A stretch of 64,000 nucleotides of DNA from Heterohyrax brucei (Eukaryota; Chordata; Mammalia; Hyracoidea; Procaviidae): assembly GCA_028571685.1 (NCBI GenBank), contig CM053144.1, positions 102,516,171-102,580,170 of the forward strand. Reading direction: 5' to 3'. The notes below the pieces were generated by a model. It saw only the letters and a program-made list of their open reading frames with translations. It searched no databases and was not told the origin of the DNA. This document shows positions 49,081-60,883 of this stretch, one piece after another. Both the position numbers and the translations under genes were made by a program. Within the stretch, counting starts at the first letter, position 1, and each line of letters begins with the position of its first letter.

Positions 49081-50807
49081 CTGATCCAGGAATATTCCAT
49101 AAACAAAATAGGCTTTCTACTTTTTCCTACTTTTCCATTTAATCCGTGTCACCTACTCTTTCCTGATTTAGCATAACTTCCTCCCTAGAATTTCCACCTC
49201 AAAGCCCCACTGTAGTAGTGCTTGGGTTTCTATGTGCCACTCCCATTGTAAATATCCTGAGATGACAATCATTAGGAAGCAGATGGACAGCCGAGGGACA
49301 GACGGCAAAACTGAACATTGGCAAGAGGAGGCAGGAAAAAACAGAAAGGATTGGAGGTATGTCCAAGCATTTAGTTGAAGTTAACGTTGCCACATAAAAT
49401 TTCCTAGCTTACCAATGTGGGAAGATTTAGCTATTGACTTGGAAGAAATGGTCACTAATTACAGCAGCATCAAGCCATATTTTTACTAAAGCATTGTGGA
49501 CTTACTATATACCATCACCATCCTATTTCACATTCCAATTGTATCAATACTTTATACTAATTGTGAACTTTAGGAATCTTTGTTCTCTTCCAATGGTTTC
49601 CTTGTACTTGTTAATATTAACCTTCCATCTCATTGTAATAAGAGTAGCTTTATATCCCCAACTCTAGCATACTTTGAAGCACCCATAGCAAGGCTCATAT
49701 TGAAGAACATAGTCAATTCTTCCAAAAGTACTGTAAATCTTCCCATAAGTACAGTCATTATGTCAGCTGCCTCCATCTAACAATCCTAAAACTTCTTTTT
49801 AAGATGTTTGCATTAGCATTTTTCAAAAAACCCTGAAATTTATTTTACTCCAGAAAGACATTAAGCTGTTTCTGCATTCAAACAACTCTTAATGCAACAG
49901 TTTCAATATGCCCCAAACTTATGTTATCTCATTTTATAATTTAATTCCCTAAATATCACTCATCTTGGTTTTTGTTACTCCCAAAAGATAAAATCTCGTT
50001 TGTGCAACTTTACAAAATATGTTTTATAAAAATCTCTTTTTGTAACGAAGTAATGAGCTAAAGTTTCCCAAGTGCTTTCTATTTTATACAATAACAAAAT
50101 TTCTACTCCTGATATGCTGAATGCCTAAGATCTATATTTACATTTTCAACCACTTGCCTCCTAAATCCTCTAGACCTGATAGCCCTAATTAGCATTCACA
50201 GCATCCCAGGTGTGCACAGGTGTATCATCTGCTAATATCTGCTAATGCATACTTATCTATCTTAATGAATTAAGGAAACACACTGAGAGATTTATTTTGC
50301 TGCGTGGTCAAATTATGCTTTACCCCCCACATCTTTACTTAGAAAGAAGTAAGAGCCTCAAGATCTCTCTTGAACTTATGACAAATGGAGTTTAGAAAGA
50401 TAAGAAAACATCACACTGGGATTGAACAAATGAACAAATAGATGGCGGATGGTGGGAACCAGGTTTTTCAGTGTTGATATGTCACAGACAAGCACGATGA
50501 AAGGTTAGACTGAACCACGTGGTACTGTATTAGAGTCAAGTATCAGACAAAACATGAGCTAATGTTTAGATTAAAACAGACACAAATGGATACAGAACTT
50601 TATATATATGTATATCTATCTACCTATCTATATATATAAAATCTAGCTCTGTTTACTAAAAGGGCATAGAAGCAACAAAACCCCCCTGCCCCTGGAGCAA
50701 TATGCACACTTACTGACCAGATGTTAGTTTCTAATACCATTCTTCAGTAAAAGGAACCAGGGCATCTTGGAGAACTGGCTGTTCTAGGTCTAGCACAGTG
50801 CATATAA
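49081..50807. other. intronic sequence, unassigned
   Basis: AT-rich. A (ta)n/(tatc)n tract lies near 50,601-50,637. A tiny donor-flanked segment at 49,423-49,447 was judged too short to call. Confidence 0.3.
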
Positions 50808-51340
50808 GGCCAACAATTAAGTTTACAAACTTAGTTGTTCTAAGTGCTACATGCCTCATTGCTGAATATCACTATGGTCACCTTCAAAGTACTCCCCTTG
50901 AGATACTATGGATCGATGCCAGCACCCCATCTACCCTTCAAAGCAATTTTGGAACCTTTTCTGTAATGGCCACTGTGCACAGTGACAAGTTGGTGAACTT
51001 AATTGTACAGTTGTCTGAGAGGGAGTTTTGAGCCAGTAAACAATTAGCCATATTGGTACACCCTCCCTGCTCATCTGATCTGGCCCCTGATGACTTTTTT
51101 CTTTACCCAAAGAGAAAGGAAATATTGAAGGGAAGATATTTTTTATTATACTTGGGACATCAAGGGTAGTATGACAACAGCTCTGATGGCCATTCCTGAA
51201 AATGAGTTCCAAAATTGCTTTGAAGGGTAGACTAGGTGCTGGCATTGGTGCAGAGCTTCCCATGGGGAATACTCTGAAGGTAACTGTAAATGAGGTACAT
51301 AGCACTTATTCTAGGATAAGTTCATGTTCTTAACTGCCAG
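50808..51340 (+). mobile_element. palindromic Tc1/mariner derivative, copy 2
   Basis: The left 170 bases (ttaagtttacaaacttagtt, atatcactatggtcacctt) are mirrored by the right end. The middle encodes, on the plus strand, HPPCSSDLAPDDFFLYPKRK, the C-terminal mariner motif around the last catalytic Asp. Same design as copy 1 at 8,155 but with the core in the opposite orientation. Inactive. Confidence 0.75.
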
Positions 51341-51394
51341 TGCTCATATATGAGATGAGCCTGGAGCATCTTATAGTGCTAGAAATTAAAGAAG

Positions 51395-51962
51395 TGCTCG
51401 AAAAACAAAATGGTGGGATGGTTTGGGGGATATCTGCCGAGACCCGTCACCCACAAAGGCCTCGGTGAGCAATTGCACATCCCCCTCCACATGTGAAATG
51501 CAAGATTGCAGGAAGGCCCTGGGAAGCTCCCCAGGGACGACCCCACATACAGCCTTTCCACTCCCTGAAACTCTTGACCTTGAAGCATAGACAGAGCTGA
51601 TTAAGCTCAAGGCATAACTTTTGTTTTCACTGTTGATTATAATTACAATATACTTGTCTTGGGCCATTACCTAGAAGGCCCTAATGATTAACATGTAAAG
51701 AGACCACTTGTCTCAGTATCCAGTAGGCCCCAATAATCAACATGAAAAAAGGCCACAGGGTATCAGTTCCTTGTTAGCCAATAGCTTGCGTGGTCAAGGG
51801 GACAGGGTGAAATCGTGTCACTGATTGTATAAAAAATAAAGAAAGACAGGCCCTAACAGGCTGCTGATCTCCAGATTCCTGGTTGTCTCAGTCTCATCAT
51901 TTCTTCGCCGACGCCACCCATCCCTTCATGATCCCAGACCCTGCCGAGGCTGGCTCCCGGCA
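51395..51962 (+). repeat. ERV1-type solo LTR
   Basis: Promoter-like gattgtataaaaaataaaga, then ggttgtctcagtctcatcat and an R/U5-like GC-rich end ...gaggctggctcccggca. The 5' end is uncertain (51,395 or 51,411). The 3' end abuts L1 3' UTR sequence. No internal viral region. Confidence 0.7.
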
Positions 51963-52688
51963 GACATCTAGGCCAACTGGAATAACAAACTTTGTTAATA
52001 AAATGTTCTATATCCCATTTTGGAAAGTGTTATCTGGGGTCTTAAAAGCTTGTGACAATCAACTGGTCCCAACCCACTCAGAGCAAAGGGGAATGAAGAA
52101 CACCAAAGATACTAGAAAAATATTAGCCCCAGAGACAAATGTTAGCCAGATAAACCAGAGACTCTATTACCAGACCAAAAGAACTAGATAGTACCTGGAT
52201 ACCACCAATTGTCACCGTGACAGGAAACACAACAGAGAGTTCTTTACAGAGTGGGAGAAAAGTGTACAGTAGAACTCACATTTACATAAACAGACTAGAT
52301 TTGATGGCCTAACTTACACTGGAGGAACCCCAGAGGATACAGCCCCCAGCTACTCTGTTAAGCAAGAGCTGGGACCATTCCTGATGCCCACACTTCAGGC
52401 AAACTTTAGACTGGACTATACAGAATAGCATGATACACATAAGGAGTGTGTTTCTTGGTTCAAGTGGATGCACAGGGCCAGGTGGACAGCTCCTATTTGG
52501 AGGCAGGATGGGTGGGCAAAAGGGGACAGGAGCTGGTGGAATGGATGTAGGAAGACCAGGATGGGGAATATGCCACCACACTGCAGGGTCTGTAACTTCT
52601 GTCACGTAGTAGTACATGTTCAGATTTTTGTAAGAGAGGTTATTTTGAGTTGTGGACTTTTACCTAAAGCACAATTAAAAAAAGAGAG
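51963..52688 (+). mobile_element. L1 3' UTR
   Basis: gacatctaggccaactggaa, ctggggtcttaaaagcttgt, ccaaaagaactagatagtac, ggggacaggagctggtggaa, and the terminal ttttacctaaagcacaatta plus A-run. Non-coding. Confidence 0.75.
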
Positions 52689-53007
52689 AGATGGAGCATT
52701 TCAAAATAACACTGCTGAAACAGCACCCCAAAACCAACACTGAAACAATTTAAGCAATAAAATAAATTATGTAGTATTGGATAAAAACCCAAAGTATGAA
52801 ACACATATCCATGAACCCACATTCAAATAAACAAATGATGACATAAATGGGAGAGACAAATATCCCATGAAGGAGAATTATAAATCATTTAATGGACTAA
52901 AAATCAGAACGCTTTTTAACATCCCTAAGAGCCATATTGATAAGCTACAGCTCCCTTCTCCCAAAAAATATATTTTGTTTGTTATAAATGGAAAGTTATA
53001 AACAGAA

Positions 53008-53172
53008 AGCCTGGTGGTACAGTGGTCAAAGAGTTCAAATGCTAACCATAAGGGTGGCAGTTTGAATCCACCAGGTATTCCTTAGAAAGCCCAGGGGGCA
53101 GCTGTATTCTGTCCTATTGGTCCCTGTGAGTTGGAATAGACTGAACAACAAAAGGTTTTATTGGGGTTTTTA
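53008..53172 (+). mobile_element. AfroSINE
   Basis: gcctggtggtacagtggtca, ggcagtttgaatccaccagg, tgagttggaatagactgaac. Confidence 0.85.
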
Positions 53173-53235
53173 AGGTTATAAACAATAGTTCTGGTTACTA
53201 CTGAATTTCAATATTATATGCATAAGCTTGAAACT

Positions 53236-53388
53236 GCTTTAAGAGCTATAGCTCCTAACCAAGAGGTTAGCAGTTCAAATCCACCAGCCGCTCCTTGGAA
53301 ACCCTATGGGGCAGTTTAACTCTGTCCTATAGGGTTGCTATGAGTTGTAATCAACTGGACAGCAGCGGGTTTGTTTTTTCTTTGTTGT
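53236..53388 (+). mobile_element. AfroSINE
   Basis: gctcctaaccaagaggttag, cagttcaaatccaccagccg, gaaaccctatggggcagttt, tail cagcagcgggtttgtttttt. Confidence 0.85.
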
Positions 53389-53407
53389 TGTTGTTTTAAA
53401 TAACTGT

Positions 53408-53545
53408 GGCTATGACTCTATTTGGAAACTCGCACAGTGATGAAGACCAAAGCTACTAACAACACAGCTGGCAGTCCTTGGGAACTCCATGGGGCAGTTC
53501 TCCTCTGTCCTGTAAATCTGCATCAATTCAAGGGCAAAGTTTTGT
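53408..53545 (+). mobile_element. AfroSINE, degraded
   Basis: gatgaagaccaaagctacta, ggcagtccttgggaactcca and ggggcagttctcctctgtcc. Third SINE in a row in the same orientation. Confidence 0.6.
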
Positions 53546-53559
53546 CCTATTCAGGAATT

Positions 53560-53892
53560 TTTTTTGTTATGTTAATAAGGCAGCATTAGGTAGAGTAGGG
53601 TGGATCTTAAACCAACCACTTTGTCAGATATAAAAAGAGTAGATAAGGCACAGAAGAAGCAAGAAGAGATGGGGAAGATAGATGCTATACCAAGTGAAGA
53701 TCACCAAAGAATTCAGGAATAAAAGCTAAAAAAAACCCACAAGAACTTTACCCCAGAGTGGACAGACAAAGGAGTCTTCTCTTAGAACTAGCGCCCTGAA
53801 TTCAAGGCCTTCTAAACTGTGAGAAAATAAATTTGTTTATACAAGCCACCCATTTGTGGTATTTCTGTTATAGCAGCACTAGATAACTGAAT
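53560..53892 (+). repeat. MLT1-type LTR 3' part
   Basis: gccttctaaactgtgagaaa, ataaatttgtttatacaagc, cacccatttgtggtatttct and agcactagataactg form the MLT1/MaLR 3' end with its poly(A) signal. Confidence 0.65.
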
Positions 53893-54094
53893 GTGTTTAT
53901 TTCAAGAGCACCTCTGCAGTAATGGGATCTTTTTCAAGCTCACTTCAGGAGCAGTTTCTATCTCTAAACTTTACATATCCTGCTTTCAAATACAGGCAGT
54001 CCTTGCTTTGCACAGTACTGCAGGAAGAGTACCAGGTGGACAGTAACCTCAGTCTTTCAGAGAGTAATTAATAATAATCCTTACTGCTAACCAT

Positions 54095-54255
54095 GTCCTA
54101 ATAAACATCCCTTTGTATTTCTCATTAATAACAACCCTATGAAATAGATCTCAGTATTACTCCTGTTTTGTATATGAAAAAACAAAAAAGTTTAATCACC
54201 CGAGATCACATATACAATAAATGGCAAATCTACATGCAAATTCTGCCAGTTTGAG
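54095..54255 (-). repeat. MIR SINE
   Basis: acaaccctatgaaatagatc, tgttttgtatatgaaaaaac and tcacccgagatcacatatac are the MIR core in reverse. Confidence 0.5.
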
Positions 54256-54514
54256 TCTGCAGTCCAAACTTCATGAAAAACTGCCTCACTCTTCAACAAG
54301 TTGTTCCCATTGAGAAATGTGCATTTAAAAAAACTTCCTAGAGAAGACAGTAAGATCTCAGTGCTAATACTGCACCATAGATTGAACCTGAAGGTGCATG
54401 CCAAAGTTACGACAGAGCCCACTGGATCTGATGTCTCAGTGGCTTTGTCAAACTTTTTAAGGTGAGTGGAGAACACAACTGCCAAGTCTGATACAAAGGC
54501 TGACATAAAACTAT

Positions 54515-54667
54515 TACCTAAAACCATGGAGTCAATACCAACTCATAGCGACCTCATAGGACGGAACAGAACTGACCCATATAGTTGCCATGGAGTGCCT
54601 GATAGATCTGAATTGGCAATCTTTCGGTTAGTAGCTGTAGCACTTAACCACTATGCCACTATTTCCA
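54515..54667 (-). mobile_element. AfroSINE
   Basis: accatggagtcaataccaac, tcatagcgacctcataggac, caatctttcggttagtagct. Confidence 0.85.
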
Positions 54668-54821
54668 AGGCTGACACAGAGGGAAGGGATCTGGTTGGAA
54701 TCAGGAAGCAATACCTTATACAAGTGGATTTCCTGCATTACAACCATTTAAAGCCTGGTGGTAAAACACCACGATCACCACTGTTTACCTACACCAGTCA
54801 AATGTGCATGATTATCTTGAC

Positions 54822-56365
54822 AGAATCCTTCACTACTGCAACTCGAGGCTTGATTTTTTCCTTCAGTTCGGTCAGCATGAGAAATGCAGAATATGTTCCT
54901 CCCTTCTGTTTTTCCATTTGCAGCTCTTTGCACATGTGATTATAATACTTGATGTTGTCTTCTTGAGCCACCCTTTGAAATCTTCTGTTTAGGTCCCTTA
55001 CTTTGCCATTCCCTCCTTTTGCTTTAGCTGCTCGACATTCGAGAGCAAGTTTCAGAGGCTCTTCTGACATCCAGTGTGATCTTTTCTTTCTTTCTTGTCT
55101 TTTTAATGACCTCGTGCTCTCTTCATGGATGATGTCTTCGGTGTCATTCCACAGTCTGTCTGGTCTTCAGTCTTTAGTGGTCAACACATCCAATTTGTCC
55201 TTGAAATGGTCTTTAAACTCAGGAGGGATATACGCAAGGTCATACTTCAGCTTTTGTGGACTTGTAGCAATTTTCTTCAGTTTCAGTTTGAATTTGCAAA
55301 TGAACAGTTGATGATCTGTGCCACAGGCCGCACCTACTCTTTTTCTGACTGCTGATCTGAAGCTTTTCCATCACCTTTTTCCACAGAGGTAGTCAGTTTT
55401 GTTCTGTATTCCACCTGGTGAGGTCACCATTTGTGTTGGTTAAAAAGGGTATTTGCAATGAAAAAGTCGTCAGCCTTGCAAAATTCTATCATGCTATCTC
55501 TTGCATTATTTCTATCACCAAGGCCGTATTTTTTCAGCTACCAATGCTTCTCCTTTGCTTCCAACTTCTGCATTCCAGTCACCAGTAACTATCAATGCAT
55601 CCCGATAATATGTTCGATCAATTTCAGACTGCAGAAGCTGGCGAAAATCTTCAGTCTCTTCATCTGTGGACTCAGTGGTTGGTGCACAAATTTGAATAAT
55701 AGTTTTATTAATTCACGTTCCTTGTAGGCATACGGATATTATCCCATCACTAACAGCGCTATATTTCAGGACTGATCTTCAAATGTTCTCTTGATGATGA
55801 ACACAACACCATTCCTCTTCAAGTTTTCATCCCCATCCTAGTACACTATATGATTGTCAGATTCAAAATGGCCAATATTTGTCCATTTTAGCTCACTAAT
55901 GCCTAGGATATGGATGTTTATGCATTCCATTTCATTTTTTACTCTTTCCAATTTTCCTAGATTCATATTTTGTACGTTCCATGTTCTGATTGTTAATGGA
56001 TGTTTGTTGCTGTTTCTTCTCATTTTGAGTTGTACTACATCAGCAAATGAAGATCCTGAAGGCCTTACTCCATTCTCATCATTAAGGTCAACTCTACTTT
56101 AAAGAGGCAGCTCTTCCCCAGCTGTCTTTGGAGTGCCTTCCAACCCGGGAGGCTCATTTTCCAGCACTATATCTGACAATGTGCCACTGCTATTCATAAG
56201 GTTTTCCCTGGTTAATCTTCTCATAAGCAGGCTCTGGGTCCTTCTTCCTAGTCTGCCTTAGTCTGGAAGCTCAACTGAAACCTGTCTACACTGGTGACCT
56301 AAACACCAGTGGTATAGCTTCCAGTATCACAGAGCAACAACCAAGCCTCCCCTCTCACACAAGTG
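54822..56365 (-). mobile_element. RTE LINE 5' half (5' UTR, endonuclease, linker), inverted
   Basis: On the minus strand this runs from a 5' UTR (near 56,365), to the endonuclease start TIRTWNVQNMNLGKLERVKN (56,000-55,900) with ILGISELKW, to the linker (LALECRAAKA and NRRFQRVAQEDNIKYYNHMC near 55,000-54,880). The endonuclease frame has several breaks. RT and 3' end are absent here. Confidence 0.8.
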
Positions 56366-56548
56366 GGGGCTGTTCACTCTGTCTTTACTCAAAGAAGGCA
56401 GGAAAGGACAGTAAAGAACGACGGATGGAAACAGGGAAGTGGGTACAGAAGGGGAGAGCAACGACACATCGTGGGGACTGCAACCAATGTCACGAGAGAG
56501 TGTATGTATAAATTCCTCGATGAAAAACTGATTTTCTCTGTAAAGTTT
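56366..56548 (+). mobile_element. L1 3' UTR fragment without poly(A) tail
   Basis: acatcgtggggactgcaacc, aatgtcacgagagagtgtat and attttctctgtaaagtttca match the last ~180 bases of the L1 3' UTR types above, but stop short of the tail and run straight into RTE sequence. Confidence 0.55.
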
Positions 56549-56939
56549 CACCCAAGTTTCCGCAGGATTCAAAGTCAGAAAGGTGTAGCACCAAGGACCC
56601 TCCATGGACCACCAAAAGAAAAACAGATCCATTCTGGAAGAAGTAGAACCAGAGTGCTCCTTGGAAGTAAAGATGGCAAGATTGTGTCTTACATACTTCG
56701 GACATGTTGTCAGAAAGGATCAGTCCCTGAAGAAGGACATCATGCTTGGTAGAATGGTGGGTCAGCGAAAAAGAGGAAGACCTCGATAAGATAGTATCCA
56801 CAGTATCCACAACAATGGGCTGAAGCATAAAAACGATTGTCAAACACGGCATGAGACCAGGCAGTGTTTCGTTCTGTTATGCATAGGGTTAATGTGAGTC
56901 AGAACCAACGTGATGATGGCACATAACAACAACAAGGAC
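56549..56939 (+). mobile_element. RTE LINE 3' end
   Basis: catggaccaccaaaagaaaa, gtcagaaaggatcagtccct, gggtcagcgaaaaagaggaa and the terminus aatgtgagtcagaaccaacg with tail cacataacaacaacaa. It lies head-to-head with the inverted 5' half. Confidence 0.8.
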
Positions 56940-56952
56940 ATTTTGACAGGAT

Positions 56953-58511
56953 GACTTTCAAGTTTAAATAAAGAATAGTAAACTTATCTAATAGCTTTTG
57001 CTCTATGGTGCTTCCTAAACTCAGTTGAAGACATCTTTTTGTGGAGTCTCCTGTGGGATGAGCATTCCATGAAACAAGCTTTAGAAAATTTTGTTCAATG
57101 GAATATAGCAAATGTGGGCTAACAGACTAAAAAATGAACTACAGCAATAAAGAGTTCTCGGCTCCCTGTGTTATACATTCCTGGTGCCCTAAACAGTGGG
57201 AACTTACAAGGCATGTTCCCTCAGTTCCTCACTCATGCCAGGGGTAAAAGAAAAATGCCTGTATCAAGGTACAAAGAAAATCACTACTTTTAATTAGGCA
57301 TTTATTATGGAGCAGATAAGGTGTGCTAAGTTTACAGTCTTTAGTTTTTTAAAGTTTGAGCCCCTTATAGATGATCAAATTAATTTTTGGAAATAGAACA
57401 GTTGCTGCTGCATGTGCCTGAGCTAAACTATTTGATTAAAATTTGGTAAGAGAATCAGGGATTGACACGATGTAATATTTTAACATGTTCAGCTTAATAG
57501 AACCATTACAAAGCCCCAGTTAAGAATTTCCTATTTTCAATTCTGCAAAAAAAAATTTAAAATAATTTTGTTCAAATAGGCAATTTTCTTTCATTTTAAA
57601 AATGGTTCCAGCTACTCATTTTTGCCAAAAAATCCCCTCAGAACTTCCATCAAAGGAAATCTTGATTAGATAAGTGAATTTCAGATATTTATAGTCCTTG
57701 GAAGAAACAGTTTATCAAAATAAAAAGAGAAAATGAAAGATGGTTCCTTTAAGAAACGAATAAAGAAAGGGGGCATATTTCTAACTACAAGAAGCAAACT
57801 GAAGGAAATTGCTGGCTTCAGAATGTTAATACCAAATTAGTTTTAGTATAAGTAATTAATCAACTTTTGTCACTTCTTGAAATACCTTGTGAACATTCTA
57901 TGTGAGGTCCGTCCTTTACTACTTCAAGTTTAAAAGCCTGAGCTTTTAGAACTAGCCGTCTGACACTGGCGAGGCCCTTTTTATAGACTAATTAACATGC
58001 CAAGAATTTCAAACCAACAAAAGATACAACGGTATCATTTTCAGTTTTCAAGAACTTTTTAGTACCTGCTTCAAGGACCTTTTACACCTTGGCCTTCTCA
58101 GCTCAGATGCCTCATGGCTTACTAGATGAACCAGCTTTCACCCTAAGTCTACTTCCTGCCCTACTCAGGAGGCCCATTCCTGTCAGGAGAGTAATGACGT
58201 CTCCTCAAAGCAAAAGTGATCCTTTATGTGACCTCACCTCTGGAGCCTTTCTGGTGGAATTAACAGGAAGAGACTTACACACGCTGACTGAGATTAGATT
58301 ATGTTCTCTACAGGAAGGGCCAGAGTTGGGTTAAGTGAAGCACATCTCAGCATGGATTTCCTTGACCCCTAAAGTCCTAATAGCGGCACACACTGCCAGT
58401 CTTGTTGTCTGCACAAAGCGAGGTCTTCGGGGAATGGACAGCACTCAGTTCTGGCTTTAAACTGGTCCTGGTACAAAAAGTGCTAGGGAGATTCAACAGA
58501 GGAACTCTCAC
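56953..58511. other. intronic sequence, unassigned
   Basis: Unique-looking AT-rich DNA; nothing assigned before the exon at 58,512. Confidence 0.3.
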
Positions 58512-58569
58512 CTGCCTTGTATTCAGTTCCGTACCGGTGCACCACCTCACTGAGAGTCATCAAGAGGTG
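58512..58569 (-). CDS. candidate internal exon 3 of an unidentified gene
   Basis: A 58-base segment, phase 0 to 1, reading HLLMTLSEVVHRYGTEYKA plus one base. The acceptor is tttgctgttag|CA and the donor is CAG|gtgaga, both strong. The reading starting one base later stops at once, so the phase is constrained. It needs a following exon that supplies two bases; the candidate at 49.0 kb does. The product is not recognised. Confidence 0.58.
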
Positions 58570-58845
58570 CTAACAGCAAACTAAACTGCTGCCTTTTCTA
58601 GTAAAGCTTAGATTACCAATACAGAAGAACCTATGTTCAAGTACTAACTTCTGTTTAAAGGGAAGAATGTTTACAAACAACAGGATTTCCTGTCTCCTGG
58701 ACCTAATTTAGCATCTGCAAGGCCAGACTCTCATCAGGGGAGTAAGTTAAAATCCTTTTTTTTTGTTGTTGTTTTGCTTTTTTTTAGTATTTCCATTATA
58801 CATGTAAATGCACTCATTATGGAATTTAAAGAATAGAAAAAAAAA

Positions 58846-59005
58846 CAAAAGCCAAACCCACTGCTATCGAGTTGATTTCGACTCACAGAGACCCTGTGAA
58901 CAGAGTAGAACTGCCCCATAGAGTTTCTAAGGAGCACTTGGAGGATTCAGACCACCAACCTTCTGGTTAGTATCAGTAGTGCTTAACCATTGCACCACCA
59001 GGGTT
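58846..59005 (-). mobile_element. AfroSINE
   Basis: aagccaaacccactgctatc, gagttgatttcgactcacag, ccccatagagtttctaagga, cttaaccattgcaccaccag. Confidence 0.85.
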
Positions 59006-59929
59006 AAGAGGAAGGATTCGCTACCTCCTATCCTCCGAGAGTTAATGCTAGATGAGAGCCACTGCATCCACCCACCAATGTGGAGGCAGGACTCAACATA
59101 CAGCACACTTCGGGTTTTGCTTACAGTCAAGCAGGGAAGGCAGAAAGGGTGAAGATTATTAATTAAAGAAAGTGAACATGAACTATCATCTTTCTGTACT
59201 CTGTCTGCTTCTTGGAGAATTCTGTTACCCGTTCTTTGTCTGGAGATGGATTTCCTTTCCTCACCCAAAGTGGCCCCATCCTCCCATGATGCTCTCCTCT
59301 GTGGCTCAGTGGCTGCCCTGGAGGGCATGCTCAGAGCCTCATGATGCCCACGGTGCTCTTGGGCTGCTTCACAGTCATCTATTAAATTAGCCAGCCCTCT
59401 GCCCTTGTGATTTGCCCAGGTGAATCTCCCAAGGCCATTTGCATCAAATTGGAAGCTCTGGGAACCACTGTACAAACAAATTCTAAAAATCTTCCTTCCT
59501 TCCCAGCAACCTTACAGAGATTTATCTTGTCACAAAGAGAAAAACATAAACCTTTCTGCTGTCACCGAAATACTTCAAGTGTGCCTTCCTTTACTGTACT
59601 TCTCAAAAACTAAACCCTGCATGGAAAATAAAATTTGAATCTCAGCATTCATTTTAAAATGAAATGGGCAGAAATCCTACTTCAAGAGGCGAGCTTAAAG
59701 ACAAACTGTGTGACCACGACCAAGAAGTGCCAGGCTGCTGGATAAAGATGTGAGAGTCTGTTCAAGACAAGCATGCTGCTGATCTAATTAGACAAGTTCT
59801 TTCTTTCTTTTTTTAAATTTACACTCAGTATCAATATTGGCTAGGTTGTTGGGAAACTGCTAGGCAGACAGCACTGGTGGACACATACTACTAAAAACAA
59901 ACCTAGGACTCTGTACTAGAGCAGAAACG
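59006..59929. other. intronic sequence, unassigned
   Basis: A minus-strand open stretch of about 180 codons crosses it but has no splice or homology support and enters the neighbouring SINE. Confidence 0.3.
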
Positions 59930-60240
59930 ATACATAATCTCTGATCCAGCAATTCTAAGGATGAAGATTTATATCTCACAGTGTAGATAATAGCAAAAAA
60001 TTGAGAAAACATTCCACAATAAGATGGCAATAAGGTATTGTATATTTATGCAACAGAATTCTCTGCAGCCATTAACAAGACTCTAAAGAGATTTACACAC
60101 ATGAGAAGAAGTTGGTTACAAAACAGCATACATAATGTAATTCCATTTTTGTGAAAATATATTTGCAGAAATGCATACACCTAGAATAGTATCTGAGTAG
60201 GTATTAGCATTGGTTTGGGCGTACAGTTAAGGCTTTTTTA
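59930..60240 (+). mobile_element. old L1M-type 3' end
   Basis: atccagcaattctaaggatg, gtagataatagcaaaaaatt, atgcaacagaattctctgca and gtaattccatttttgtgaaa follow the L1M ORF2 end/3' UTR order. Confidence 0.6.
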
Positions 60241-60294
60241 TGCAGTCTGACAGACCCAAGTGTATATACCCTAACTGTTGCTGTGGGAACCACA

Positions 60295-60440
60295 CAACTT
60301 GCTAGTAGACTCTCAGTGTGTAAAATGGGGATAGAGCTACCATACAGGATTTGGGAAGGATTAAATGAAATGACACTCATAGAGTATACAACACAGTGGC
60401 TGATACAAATAAATGGTAATTAATAGTTACCATTTTTTTA
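60295..60440 (+). repeat. MIR SINE
   Basis: gtgtgtaaaatggggataga, ggaaggattaaatgaaatga and acacagtggctgatacaaat. Confidence 0.65.
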
Positions 60441-60883
60441 TCTGTAATATCCAATTTTCTACAATGAATAAGTATTAGTAGTTCTATAATTAAAAAGTTA
60501 TTTCAAAGAACTGTAAATAAATACTAAATTCTAATTAATGATATGCATGTTTAAGCATTTAGTTGTCACAGCCACAATTTAAAATGCATCACAAATAGAC
60601 TGATAGCATACAGATGTTTACTGTAAAATTCCTTCACCTCTGCTACATGCTTAAAATATTTATAATAAAATACAGCAAAGCAGTTCATTTTGAATGTATT
60701 ACCTTTTTATATATTCAAGTAAAGCATATTCATTTTCAAAAATCATAGAATAAAGATAGAAAGGAAAAGTTAATAACCTCCCTGACACTCCTTCCAAATT
60801 CCACCTTCTTCAAAAGATGTTTTATTGGTAATTTTTCCACACCTTTATTCTCATACATTAAATAATAATAATAATAAAAATCT

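Noticed and set aside
50931-51305. Minus-strand open frame of 124 codons
   Set aside because: Antisense/arm sequence of the palindromic mariner.
54466-54939. Plus-strand open frame of 157 codons
   Set aside because: It crosses an AfroSINE and the antisense of the RTE linker; no coding support.
56363-56752. Plus-strand open frame of 129 codons
   Set aside because: It spans L1 3' UTR and RTE 3'-end sequence, so it is a chance frame across two elements.
58927-59475. Minus-strand open frame of 182 codons
   Set aside because: It begins in unique DNA and runs into an AfroSINE; no splice sites, homology or codon bias support it.
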